From Cytophagales bacterium WSM2-2 (GTDB taxonomy: Bacteria; Bacteroidota; Bacteroidia; Cytophagales; Cyclobacteriaceae): DNA of 64,000 nt. The first letter of the stretch is position 1. Each line of letters opens with the position of its first letter. A model generated the notes under the pieces. The model worked only from the letters and a program-made list of their open reading frames with translations. It was not told the DNA's origin and did no database searches. This document shows, piece by piece, positions 1 to 7,749 of the stretch. The position numbers and the translations under genes are program-made. The stretch spans positions 3,832,001-3,896,000 of the forward strand of contig BNHL01000001.1 in the NCBI GenBank assembly GCA_015472025.1, in the 5' to 3' direction.

Positions 1-1473
1 AATAGCTTCGATCTGGAGTTTGACCAGGTATAGTCCCAGGCCTTTGCCTTCGGTATGGGTGTGAAACCGCTTGTAGAGCCCAAAAATATTCCGGCCAAAC
101 TGATCGAGATTCATCCCCATACCGTTGTCTTTGACTTCCAGGTTTACGGTGTCACCTTCACGGGAAGTTTTTATACTCACGTGCAGAGGCCGGCTGGCAG
201 ACCGGTATTTGATCGCGTTGCTAACGAGATTATACAAGATGCTATTCAATATAGGTCGCACGGTGTAGAGCATGGGCGCCTCCCTGAAGTCAGTCTCAAT
301 ATGCATGTCTGACTGTATGAACGTGGACAAGCTCCTCAGGACAATGCTCCATTCCTGTTGAATAAAGACTTTTTCTCGGATGCGGTAAATATCATTTCTG
401 ATATCAATGATTTTACTCAGGTCGCGGATGACGTCATCAAGTTCAGTAGCCGACTGCCCTACCAGGTGTACCAGTTCAAGTTGCTTGCCCGTGAGGTAAG
501 CCAGATCTTTTCCCATCAGACTGGTAAGACCCAATAACCTTGCCAAAGGTCCTCGCAAGTTATGTGAGAGTGTATAGGAAAATTGTTGTAGTTCGTTGTT
601 ATACCGGATCAATTCATCGTTGGCGTTCGTCAGCTCTTGATTGCGGGATACCAATTCTGATTCAAGTCCGGATTGAATTTTTAGCAAACTTTCCTTTTGT
701 TTTTGGATCAGTGCATTGGCTTGTATAAGTTGTTCTTGTTTCGCAAGTAACTCCTGCGACTGTAGTGTTATTTCAGAATTCTGATTCCCGATCTCCTCCT
801 TTTGTTCTTTCAGGTCCTGGTTAGCCTTATTCAGGAATGCGATCAGGATGTCATTTTCCTGCATGGCCTTGTCACTCAGTCTTTTTTCATAAAGCAGGCA
901 AAAGAGGATGAAGAGATAGGCAGAGATGCTGAAGAAATTGGCTGAAAAGAAATACTTGTCACTCTCAATTGACCCTACGAGATGCTCATAACCCAAGTGG
1001 AGGAAATTAAACAGGGGATCGAGCATAATCAGGAGAATGGCACTCACCGCCAGCGTTCCGGAAAGCAGTACTTTCTCCGAAGACTGAATCACTAACAGGG
1101 GTATAACCAGACAGCCGATAAGATAAAACCGTACATCGAGGTAGTTAAAGATCCGTACGCTTTCCGGGTAAAGAACTTTGTAGGTTATGGAAAAGATAAC
1201 AATGCAAATGGGAGGTAGCGCCCCGACAAGCCACCGGCTAAAAAAAGTAAATCCAAGTCTATTGAGCAAAAAGGGGATCAGGTAGATCAGGCCCAGTACC
1301 ATCAGTAATGCAAAATAGGTGGTGTCGCTGAGGTGGTTGACAAAGGCCAGAAGTACCGTGATGAAGGTCAGAAGCACCGAAATCAAATTGGTGACTACGA
1401 TATTTCTTTTCTCAGAACTGAACTGAACGTTGGACGTGCCTGTGCTTAGGATATGAAGAAGCGACCGTTGCAG
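1..1473 (-). CDS. Membrane sensor histidine kinase, 3' end beyond the window
   Basis: A single open minus-strand frame runs off the window edge. From the N-terminus it shows several hydrophobic segments (about 1380-900, probably six membrane helices), a glutamine/glutamate-rich coiled coil (about 890-600), a HisKA H-box with SHNLRGPLARL (about 575-545), and a HATPase domain with the DNGMGM G1 box and the GKGLGLYLVK G2 box near the edge. The expected role is membrane sensing with autophosphorylation of the H-box His and phosphotransfer to an unknown regulator. There is no ATG near the N-terminus in this frame. I used the CTG at 1473, and a TTG at 1386 is the alternative, so the start is uncertain. 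It is divergent from the flavoprotein gene at 1537. Identity as a histidine kinase is secure; the signal is unknown. Confidence 0.85.
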   Translation of the reverse strand, partial: MQRSLLHILSTGTSNVQFSSEKRNIVVTNLISVLLTFITVLLAFVNHLSDTTYFALLMVLGLIYLIPFLLNRLGFTFFSRWLVGALPPICIVIFSITYKVLYPESVRIFNYLDVRFYLIGCLVIPLLVIQSSEKVLLSGTLAVSAILLIMLDPLFNFLHLGYEHLVGSIESDKYFFSANFFSISAYLFILFCLLYEKRLSDKAMQENDILIAFLNKANQDLKEQKEEIGNQNSEITLQSQELLAKQEQLIQANALIQKQKESLLKIQSGLESELVSRNQELTNANDELIRYNNELQQFSYTLSHNLRGPLARLLGLTSLMGKDLAYLTGKQLELVHLVGQSATELDDVIRDLSKIIDIRNDIYRIREKVFIQQEWSIVLRSLSTFIQSDMHIETDFREAPMLYTVRPILNSILYNLVSNAIKYRSASRPLHVSIKTSREGDTVNLEVKDNGMGMNLDQFGRNIFGLYKRFHTHTEGKGLGLYLVKLQIEAI

Positions 1474-1497
1474 AAAATTATTTTTTCACTTTTGATA

Positions 1498-1529
1498 TTA
1501 GAGCAAATATCCTAAAATTTAGAGCAAAT
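1498..1529. repeat. Direct repeat TTAGAGCAAAT x2 in the divergent intergenic region
   Basis: The 11-base word TTAGAGCAAAT occurs at 1498-1508 and again at 1519-1529, exactly 21 bases apart (two helical turns). It lies between the histidine kinase and the Lpd-like gene, and the second copy ends 7 bases before the ATG at 1537. This spacing fits a regulator binding two sites on one DNA face, but no family was recognised and function is inferred. Confidence 0.5.
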
Positions 1530-1536
1530 TCATTAA

Positions 1537-3015
1537 ATGTCTATGGAGCGATTTGATCTGGTTGTAATCGGGGCAGGGCCATCCGGGTACGCAGCAGCAA
1601 TGCGGGCAATCGATTTTAAGAAGAAGACTTTGCTGATTGAGAAAGCAAAGGTCGGGGGAGCCGGTGTAACCAATGGTGCCCTTTCATCAAAAACATGGTG
1701 GGAACTATCTCGTGAGGCATCCGCCTTCCGGAAAAATCTGAAACGCTACAATATCAAGGCGCCTCATATAAACTATAAGGAGATTCAGAGCGAGGTTCGG
1801 AAAGCTGTGCATGAACGCAAGTCAATGCTTGAAGAACACATGGAGACATTGAAAAATTCCGACTTGCTTCAGTTTAAGGTCGGAACAGCCAAGTTGATCT
1901 CTCAAAATGAAATCGAAATTGAAGTAGGGGCACAAACAACGAAAGTATGGGCTGAGAATGTCATCCTGGCTACAGGAAGTCGCCCCCGATATCTACCCGA
2001 ACTGCCCATTGATGAGAAGATCGTCATGACCAGCGATGGCATTGAGAATATGGAGGATTTCCCGGAGAGCATGGTAATCGTTGGAGCGGGGGTAATCGGT
2101 TGCGAGTTTGCAACAATCTTCTCGGGTTTCGGACGTACCAAAGTTCACCTCATTGACAAAGGTGATCGCATTTTGCCATTTGAAGATGATGATGTGGTAC
2201 GGATCATTGAGCGCAATATGGAGAATAACGATGTGCTCATTCACCGCAACTCGCGGTTGATCGGTATGAAAATCGTCAACGATCGAGTGGAGTACGAGTT
2301 GGAATATAATGATGGAAGCCGTGCGACATTTAACGTTGAAAAGGCACTGGTATCAGTGGGGCGCATTGCGAACCTGGAAGACTTGTGGGAAGATAAAGTA
2401 GGGATTAATGTTACTAAGCGAGGCATTGATAATGATGACACGCAGACCAACATAAAGAATATCTATGCTGTGGGTGATCTTACTGCGGATATTTCATTGG
2501 TGAATGTGGGTGAGCTTGAAGGCCGGTATGCCGTGGAAAGAATTTTCGGGAAACCCCTTCGCCAGCTCGTTTACGAGAACATCAGCACAATCATGTTCCT
2601 TAGCCCGGAAGTGGCAGGAGTGGGCATTAATGAAACGAGGGCTCGCGAGCAAAAAATTGACTATAAGGTTGTGACATTGGAATACAGCACAATCCCTCGT
2701 GCCATAGCTAAGAGAAATACACAGGGATTCATCAAACTTCTGGTCACAAACGATGATGAGATGAAGATTTTGGGCATGAAGGTTGTTGGTAACAATGCCA
2801 GTAGTGCAATCCAGGCAGTGGCCGTACTGATTTCGATGGATAAGGGAATTGAAGAATTAGCAGAATGCGTTCACCCTCATCCCAGTATTACCGAAGGGAT
2901 TCAGGAATGCGTGCGTATGCTGATGGGCAAGTCACTGTTTAAACCGGCCGCTTTGAGGGGAAGGATTTCTTGCAAGCGGTGTGTGAACGGTGTTTATGAT
3001 GATATCATTTTCTGA
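1537..3015 (+). CDS. Lpd-like FAD pyridine-nucleotide oxidoreductase lacking the redox cysteine pair
   Basis: The 492-residue protein has the full class-I flavoprotein disulfide reductase plan: FAD motif GAGPSG (12-17), NAD(P) motif GAGVIGCE (about 184), the second FAD motif AVGDLT (about 311), and the C-terminal dimer domain with HPHPSITE (446-453). It resembles dihydrolipoamide dehydrogenase (lpd) in length and motifs. However, the stretch that should read GGTCxxxxC reads GGAGVTNGALSSK, so Gly43 and Ala48 replace both active-site cysteines. A normal lipoamide or glutathione disulfide reaction is therefore unlikely. A transhydrogenase-like or other NAD(P)H-FAD activity is possible; SthA also departs from the two-cysteine pattern. 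The C-terminal tail carries an extra CKRC (479-482). The gene shares one base with the following lipoprotein gene, so they are probably co-transcribed. Confidence 0.85.
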   Translation: MSMERFDLVVIGAGPSGYAAAMRAIDFKKKTLLIEKAKVGGAGVTNGALSSKTWWELSREASAFRKNLKRYNIKAPHINYKEIQSEVRKAVHERKSMLEEHMETLKNSDLLQFKVGTAKLISQNEIEIEVGAQTTKVWAENVILATGSRPRYLPELPIDEKIVMTSDGIENMEDFPESMVIVGAGVIGCEFATIFSGFGRTKVHLIDKGDRILPFEDDDVVRIIERNMENNDVLIHRNSRLIGMKIVNDRVEYELEYNDGSRATFNVEKALVSVGRIANLEDLWEDKVGINVTKRGIDNDDTQTNIKNIYAVGDLTADISLVNVGELEGRYAVERIFGKPLRQLVYENISTIMFLSPEVAGVGINETRAREQKIDYKVVTLEYSTIPRAIAKRNTQGFIKLLVTNDDEMKILGMKVVGNNASSAIQAVAVLISMDKGIEELAECVHPHPSITEGIQECVRMLMGKSLFKPAALRGRISCKRCVNGVYDDIIF

Positions 3016-3587
3016 TGAAGCGAATATTTTTGGGTGGGGGGATAGCTGTTCTGTGCGCTTCCTGTTTTTTCAATACGGTACCGCAGGTTCAAAAGGGATC
3101 GAAGGCACCGTATGAGCAGATCAATTTTGTGGAGCTGATGCGCAAGTACATTGACAAAAGCAATAACGGGCAGCGAACGATAGAAGGCATCTATTCTGTT
3201 TCAGCATCGATCACAAAGAAAAGTAAGGGGCTTTTTTCATCCGTTGAAAAAGAAAAAACCCTTGAGCAGAAAGAACACTATGCACAAGTGGCGATTATCC
3301 GTGACAATTCAAAGAACAACCGCGAATACGTAGAAATACCGATAGACAAAACCAATCAATCCTCCTATCCGATCCGGGGTGAGTTCACCACCTTATCTGA
3401 AGGGAATATTCTGGTGTTACATCATTTCGAACCTAAGGGGAAAACACTCACCTATACCTTTACTTATGATCAGGATAAGGAAATGCTTGAGGGAATCCGA
3501 ACTGAAACATCGGGCGGAGCAACCATCACGCATAAGCTGGTCTTTATGAAGTTGTATCCAAAGCCACTCTCTTCAAGAGAGAATTAG
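3015..3587 (+). CDS. Predicted lipoprotein of unknown function
   Basis: The protein has 190 residues. It begins with a short basic stretch and a hydrophobic segment ending in the lipobox LCASC (about 13-17), so it is expected to be lipidated and exported. The mature part is Lys/Glu-rich with predicted beta segments and no domain I recognise. Its ATG overlaps the stop of the Lpd-like gene by one base (TGATGA), which implies translational coupling. A role connected to that flavoprotein is only an inference from position. Confidence 0.7.
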   Translation: MKRIFLGGGIAVLCASCFFNTVPQVQKGSKAPYEQINFVELMRKYIDKSNNGQRTIEGIYSVSASITKKSKGLFSSVEKEKTLEQKEHYAQVAIIRDNSKNNREYVEIPIDKTNQSSYPIRGEFTTLSEGNILVLHHFEPKGKTLTYTFTYDQDKEMLEGIRTETSGGATITHKLVFMKLYPKPLSSREN

Positions 3588-3601
3588 TTTGACTAAGATT
3601 C

Positions 3602-3642
3602 CATAAAAAGAAAATCCCCCAAAGTCCTTGACCCCGGGGGAT
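3602..3642 (-). terminator. Rho-independent terminator after the minus-strand DUF1801 run
   Basis: ATCCCCC (3614-3620) pairs with GGGGGAT (3636-3642). Read on the minus strand, the hairpin is followed by TTTTCTTTTT, so it should end transcription from the cluster at 3772-5585. The loop is long (15 bases). It lies downstream of the plus-strand lipoprotein too, but no T-run follows on that strand. Confidence 0.6.
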
Positions 3643-3771
3643 AATCTTGTCTATAGTTGGCTTTAATCGTATTCGAAGATGGCAGTTCTGCCTGCAATTG
3701 CGTAGCATCTTTCGATGAATTTTAATTTTCTGAACACGAATTGCATTATACGAGGTTAAACAGGAATGATG

Positions 3772-4188
3772 CTATTTTGATTTTCTTTTACTTACAGCCG
3801 CTCTTTTCTTTTTCAGCTTTAATTCAGCCAGTTGTAGATTTTCCTTTACGCGAAACTTTACAATTTCACTGATAAGTCCGTAAGGAATAGGCTTATCCAA
3901 AGGAAATTTTATCGTGCCCTTTGAGCCCTCATAGCCTGAAAGTTCTTTTTTGAAAACGCGGGTAACGGATGACGTAGGATAAAATCCTATGTGGGTCTTC
4001 CATCCTCCGAAGTAGACCAGGTTTCCATGAAGGTTGAAGGCAGGCATTTGGTAGCTGATAATTTCTTCAGCACCCGGAGCTGCTTTTTTAATGGTGGCCC
4101 TGAGTTTCTCCATAATTTTTTGAACATCCGCCGGGAAGCCGGCAATGTATTCGTCTATAGTCTTAGGGACTTTGGTTCCTGATTTCAT
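3772..4188 (-). CDS. DUF1801 (YdhG-like) family protein
   Basis: The protein has 138 residues. The pattern TIDEYIAGFPADVQKIMEKL, then PGAEEIISYQMPAF, then GFYPTSS, is typical of DUF1801 (PF08818), a small cytoplasmic alpha/beta family related to the YdhG/frataxin-like fold. Its function is not settled; an iron-chaperone role has been suggested for some relatives. The C-terminus is very basic (LKLKKKRAAVSKRKSK), which could bind nucleic acid. It is the last gene of a minus-strand run of small ligand-binding-type proteins and is followed by a terminator. Confidence 0.8.
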   Translation of the reverse strand: MKSGTKVPKTIDEYIAGFPADVQKIMEKLRATIKKAAPGAEEIISYQMPAFNLHGNLVYFGGWKTHIGFYPTSSVTRVFKKELSGYEGSKGTIKFPLDKPIPYGLISEIVKFRVKENLQLAELKLKKKRAAVSKRKSK

Positions 4189-4210
4189 AAACTATTGTTG
4201 ATAGGTTGAT

Positions 4211-4420
4211 TTACTCTAGTTCTTCACAATAAAAGCCCTGACTGTTCAAGGTCTTTTCAATCACTTTTGCAATAGAGCTAGCGCTCTCTATTCTTAAAAT
4301 CCGGTCACAGTCGTCCAGGTCAAAATTGATTTTGCAATCCGGAAAGAGCATCAGCAATTGCAGCTTTACGACTGCAGCTGTCTGACGACTTCGGATATTG
4401 GTTTTGAACACCTCAACCAT
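4211..4420 (-). CDS. Small HMA-like (ferredoxin-fold) protein
   Basis: The protein has 69 residues. The pattern VFKTNI, a helix, FPDCKINFDLDDCDRILRIES, a helix, then GFYCEELE suggests a beta-alpha-beta-beta-alpha-beta fold like heavy-metal-associated domains, but without the CxxC metal site; cysteines are scattered instead. Small proteins of this kind are common in Bacteroidota, with unknown role. Its ATG at 4420 overlaps the 3' end of the upstream fusion gene by 8 bases, so the two are translationally coupled. Confidence 0.6.
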   Translation of the reverse strand: MVEVFKTNIRSRQTAAVVKLQLLMLFPDCKINFDLDDCDRILRIESASSIAKVIEKTLNSQGFYCEELE

Positions 4421-5183
4421 TGTATGCTTTCTTCAGTACTGCGATATCAATTTTTCGCATCTGCAGCATCGCATCCATGACCCGTTTTGATTTCTTGCTG
4501 TCTTTGTCTTGCAAGAATTTGATCAAAAGCGGAGGCACGATCTGCCATGACAATCCATACTTGTCCTTCAGCCATCCGCACATGGATTCCTTGCCGCCAC
4601 CCGAAGTTAGTTTATTCCAGAGGCGATCGATCTCAGCTTGGGTTTCACATTTCACAAAAAGTGAAATGGCTTCTGTGAAGTTGAATTTAGGACCATCATT
4701 GATGGCGAGGTATTCCTGACCGTCAAGAATAAAATTGACTGACAAAGTCTTGCCACCGATCTTCATCACACTGGCAACCTTTGAATTTTTGAAAAGGGAT
4801 ACGTAAAAACCCGCGGCTTCTTCCGCCTGGTTATCGAACCACAGAGAGGTTACTATTTTTTGCATGAGTTTGGATTTACTGTTTGGTCTTTTTTCTCTTT
4901 TGAAAGCCAATCCTTCTTCCTTCAATGCTCTCTTCAACTTGGGTAGTGTTGATGGTCCCATCCCGTGAAGTTGCATTATTTCGTCTTCAGTTTTAACAGC
5001 TAATTCTTTAAGCGTTAAAATTCCCCTTCCCTCTAATGCTCTCCTTGCCGGAGCTGAGAGATGTGAAAGAAATCCTTCCTGAGGCTTCCGGTCGCTCTCA
5101 CAAACAGGGCAAGTAGGGCAGTCACTGCTTTTGTAATACTTGTGTCCGTTGATACAAACCTTTAAAGTTCCTTTCGGTTTCAT
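4413..5183 (-). CDS. Zinc-ribbon / HhH (RNAP alpha-CTD-like) domain fused to a PhnB-like VOC domain
   Basis: The 256-residue protein has two parts. Residues 1-30 hold a cysteine/histidine cluster (CINGHKYYKSSDCPTCPVC) that looks like a small zinc ribbon. Residues 37-95 resemble the RNA polymerase alpha C-terminal helix-hairpin-helix region (LSAPARRALEGRGILTLKEL, HGMGPSTLPKLKRAL). From Met107 (ATG at 4865) a complete PhnB/3-demethylubiquinone-methyltransferase-like VOC domain follows (TSLWFDNQAEEAAGFYVSLF ... WQIVPP). In relatives I know, these parts are usually separate proteins. The VOC part probably binds a small ligand or metal; the combined role is unknown. It is separated from the upstream gene by only 3 bases and overlaps the downstream one. 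Confidence 0.75.
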   Translation of the reverse strand: MKPKGTLKVCINGHKYYKSSDCPTCPVCESDRKPQEGFLSHLSAPARRALEGRGILTLKELAVKTEDEIMQLHGMGPSTLPKLKRALKEEGLAFKREKRPNSKSKLMQKIVTSLWFDNQAEEAAGFYVSLFKNSKVASVMKIGGKTLSVNFILDGQEYLAINDGPKFNFTEAISLFVKCETQAEIDRLWNKLTSGGGKESMCGWLKDKYGLSWQIVPPLLIKFLQDKDSKKSKRVMDAMLQMRKIDIAVLKKAYNG

Positions 5184-5186
5184 TTA

Positions 5187-5585
5187 CTAATCTTTTAACC
5201 GGACCATGCACTGAAGATCTTTCTCGTTCATGTAGATTTCTACACAACATCCTTGCGGGTCAATCCGGGAATCACCTAGAATTTTATTGAATGTTTTTCC
5301 AATGCTCTCCATGTGATCTGCGTAATTGACGATCCGCGAGCCAATGTATTCACCTTTCTTCACAGTAAATTTCTCAAGATTTACCTTTTCGCCTTCGGAT
5401 GATTCCTCCACACACGCTTTATAGATGATCCTTCCGTTTTGAGGGAAGGAGATTCCATACAGTTTTCGACCTTGGGTGGGAATAAGGTCATTCAATTTCT
5501 TGAACGCGCCTTCAACTCCTTGCGGAAACGAATCTGCATTTACACACAATAATTTAATGTCTTCTTTTACGAGGTAGGTCTCCAT
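5187..5585 (-). CDS. GyrI-like / effector-binding-domain protein
   Basis: The protein has 132 residues with no HTH. The order of strands and helices (LLCVNADSFPQGVEGAFKKLNDLI, KLYGISFP, FTVKKGEYIGSRIVNY, a helix, CCVEIYMNEKDLQCMVRL) fits the two-SHS2 effector-binding fold seen in GyrI and the sensor halves of BmrR/Rob-type regulators. Stand-alone versions bind or hydrolyse small hydrophobic compounds. It lies 3 bases upstream of the VOC fusion and is probably in the same transcript. Family assignment is by pattern only. Confidence 0.55.
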   Translation of the reverse strand: METYLVKEDIKLLCVNADSFPQGVEGAFKKLNDLIPTQGRKLYGISFPQNGRIIYKACVEESSEGEKVNLEKFTVKKGEYIGSRIVNYADHMESIGKTFNKILGDSRIDPQGCCVEIYMNEKDLQCMVRLKD

Positions 5586-5647
5586 AACTATGTCAGGTTA
5601 GCCGAGGTGCTTAATATGATCTTTGTGGCTTTCATGGTTTGGTTGAC

Positions 5648-6058
5648 TTAGTTTTTTGAGTAGTTAAGCATCCAGTTCATCCCAAATTTATCCGTCAATT
5701 CACCGTAAGTGCTGCCCCAGAATGTCTGATGAAGTTGTGTTTTTACACGTCCCCCGACTGAGAGTCTCTCAAAATATCCGTTGATCTCTTCGTCATTGGT
5801 GCAGCTGAGACACAGCGTGAACTCGTTGCCGCGAATGAGTCCTGCACCCATCATATCTGATCCCATGAGCACGATTGCACCATTGGTGAGGGCACTGTGT
5901 AAAATATGAGCTCCCATTTCCGAAGGCATCTGAGCGGCCATGGGAGATTCTGAGATCTTTTGCATCATCAGTTCGCCACCGAGGCACTGCTGGTAGAAAG
6001 TCATCGCTTCGCGACACTGACCGTTGAAATTGAGGTATGGATTTAATTGTGCAGCCAT
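5648..6058 (-). CDS. PhnB-like VOC (glyoxalase superfamily) protein
   Basis: The protein has 136 residues. It opens with LNPYLNFNGQCREAMTFYQQCLGG, the hallmark of the PhnB/YycE type of vicinal-oxygen-chelate proteins, and ends in FGMNWMLNYSK. VOC proteins use paired beta-alpha-beta-beta-beta units to bind a metal and small molecule, but this subgroup has no established substrate. It is the promoter-proximal gene of the minus-strand small-protein run and is divergent from the GlxA-type regulator at 6170, which is a candidate regulator. Confidence 0.8.
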   Translation of the reverse strand: MAAQLNPYLNFNGQCREAMTFYQQCLGGELMMQKISESPMAAQMPSEMGAHILHSALTNGAIVLMGSDMMGAGLIRGNEFTLCLSCTNDEEINGYFERLSVGGRVKTQLHQTFWGSTYGELTDKFGMNWMLNYSKN

Positions 6059-6078
6059 TTTTGTTGTGATTGATGCTC

Positions 6079-6086
6079 CAAACCTA
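6079..6086 (-). promoter_or_regulatory. Possible -7 element of the PhnB-like gene
   Basis: On the minus strand TAGGTTTG matches the Bacteroidota -7 consensus TAnnTTTG perfectly, 21 bases upstream of the ATG at 6058. No TTTG lies at the expected -33 distance, so the match is only half a promoter. Confidence 0.35.
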
Positions 6087-6169
6087 CTACCAGCAAGACC
6101 AATGAGCGCTGTGTAAATCCGTCAATGTGAGGGGTTGATCGCGACAAGTGGCATAATTATCTTAGCGTT

Positions 6170-7147
6170 ATGGTAAACGTTATCATCATTGTCCCAGAGA
6201 CTGCTGTACTGGCAGCTATAGTTGATCCCCGGTATATGTTCACTGCGGTGAATGAATTTTTAAAGAGTGCAGGAAAACCTCCATTGTTTAATGTTCAACT
6301 CGTAGGGCTCACCAAAGAAGTGAAGCTTAGTGACGGATTGTTTTCTGTTCACACCGATACGACTATTAAAAATATAAAGACAGCTGACCTCATCATCATT
6401 CCGGCAATTAGCAGGGATTTGACAGATGCGATCAAACGAAACAAGGAATTTTTTCCCTGGATTGTGCAACAGTACAAGCGGGGCGCTGAAGTGGCAAGCT
6501 TGTGCATCGGGGCTTTTCTGTTGGCTTCAACGGGCTTACTGGAAGGGAAAAAGTGCTCAACTCATTGGTTGTTTGCAAATGAATTCAGGACGATGTTTCC
6601 GAATGTTGAGTTAGTCGACAATAGAGTCATCGTTGAACAAAACGGTTTATATTCCAGCGGTGGGGCGAATTCGTACTGGAACCTGCTTTTACACCTGGTC
6701 GAAAAATTTACAGATCGTGAAATGGCGATTCTTGCTTCAAAGTTTTTTGTACTGGATATCGATCGAAATACCCAATCACCTTTCACCATATTCAAAGGCC
6801 AGAAACTGCACAATGACCCTGAAATAAATAAAGTGCAGGAGTACATCGAGAAAAAATTCCAGGAAAAAATATCAGTCGATGAAATATCAGAAGAATTTGG
6901 AATAGGACGGAGAACACTGGAAAGGCGCTTCAAAAAGGCAACGAACAACACAGTGGTCGAGTACATTCAAAGGGTGAAAGTTGAGGCATCCAAAAAAGAA
7001 CTGGAGACCGGGCGCAAAAATGTGAGCGAAGTAATGTACGATGTGGGATACTCCGACACAAAGGCATTCCGCGAAGTATTCAGAAAAGTGACCGGTATGT
7101 CGCCTATTGACTATCGCAGTAAGTACAATCGCGAAGCGATTATGTAA
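6170..7147 (+). CDS. GlxA-type AraC-family transcriptional regulator (DJ-1/PfpI + HTH)
   Basis: The protein has 325 residues. Residues 1-190 form a DJ-1/PfpI (class-I amidotransferase-like) domain with the nucleophile-elbow cysteine in SLCIGAF (Cys112). Residues about 215-320 form an AraC DNA-binding domain with two HTHs (ISVDEISEEFGIGRRTLERRFKKAT and VSEVMYDVGYSDTKAFREVFRKVTGMSPIDYR). Such proteins sense a small molecule through the PfpI domain and usually activate nearby genes. The divergent small-protein cluster at 3772-6058 is the obvious candidate target. Its stop codon directly abuts the hisIE stop on the other strand, with no gap. Confidence 0.88.
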   Translation: MVNVIIIVPETAVLAAIVDPRYMFTAVNEFLKSAGKPPLFNVQLVGLTKEVKLSDGLFSVHTDTTIKNIKTADLIIIPAISRDLTDAIKRNKEFFPWIVQQYKRGAEVASLCIGAFLLASTGLLEGKKCSTHWLFANEFRTMFPNVELVDNRVIVEQNGLYSSGGANSYWNLLLHLVEKFTDREMAILASKFFVLDIDRNTQSPFTIFKGQKLHNDPEINKVQEYIEKKFQEKISVDEISEEFGIGRRTLERRFKKATNNTVVEYIQRVKVEASKKELETGRKNVSEVMYDVGYSDTKAFREVFRKVTGMSPIDYRSKYNREAIM

Positions 7148-7747
7148 TTAGTTCTGGTGTCTTTGTTTAAGAACGCTGACAACATCATCGAGACGGACTC
7201 CTTTTGCAGCTAAAAGCACGAGGTAATGATACATCAGATCAGCAGCCTCTTCTAAAAATAACTCTTTGTTGTTGTCTTTTGCTTCGATGATCAACTCCAC
7301 TGCTTCTTCACCTACTTTTTGAGAAATTTTATTGATCCCTGAATTAAAAAGCTTGTTGGTGTATGAATCTTCTTTAGGATTGGCCTGTCTTTCGCGAATG
7401 ATATTTTCAAGGAATGCCAAACCCTTAACCATATTTTTTTCTCCAAAACAAGTATCCGCGCCCGTGTGACAAGATGGACCATTAGGTCGAGCCTTGATGA
7501 GAAGAGTATCACTGTCGCAATCTTTTTTTATTTCGACAAGCGAGAGGTAGTTCCCCGAAGTTTCACCCTTAGTCCATAAGCGTTGCTTGGACCGACTGAA
7601 AAATGTTAATTTTTTCTCGGCTAAGGTTTTGGTTAAAGACTCTTCATTCATGAATGCATGCATCAACACAACGGAGGTTTGTGAGTCTTGCACAATGCAC
7701 GGAATGAGCCCGTTCGATTTTTTAAAATCCAATGCTTTGATATCCAT
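7148..7747 (-). CDS. hisIE: Bifunctional PR-AMP cyclohydrolase / PR-ATP pyrophosphohydrolase
   Basis: The protein has 199 residues and catalyses histidine-pathway steps 2 and 3. The N-terminal HisI half (1 to about 105) contains the metal-binding cluster DCDSDTLLIKARPNGPSCHTGADTCF. The C-terminal HisE half (about 110-199) contains KVGEEAVELIIEAKDNNKELFLEEAADLMYHYLVLL, the MazG-like EExxE...D site that hydrolyses PR-ATP. It is the last gene of the his operon and is separated from hisF by 2 bases. Confidence 0.95.
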   Translation of the reverse strand: MDIKALDFKKSNGLIPCIVQDSQTSVVLMHAFMNEESLTKTLAEKKLTFFSRSKQRLWTKGETSGNYLSLVEIKKDCDSDTLLIKARPNGPSCHTGADTCFGEKNMVKGLAFLENIIRERQANPKEDSYTNKLFNSGINKISQKVGEEAVELIIEAKDNNKELFLEEAADLMYHYLVLLAAKGVRLDDVVSVLKQRHQN

Positions 7748-7749
7748 AG

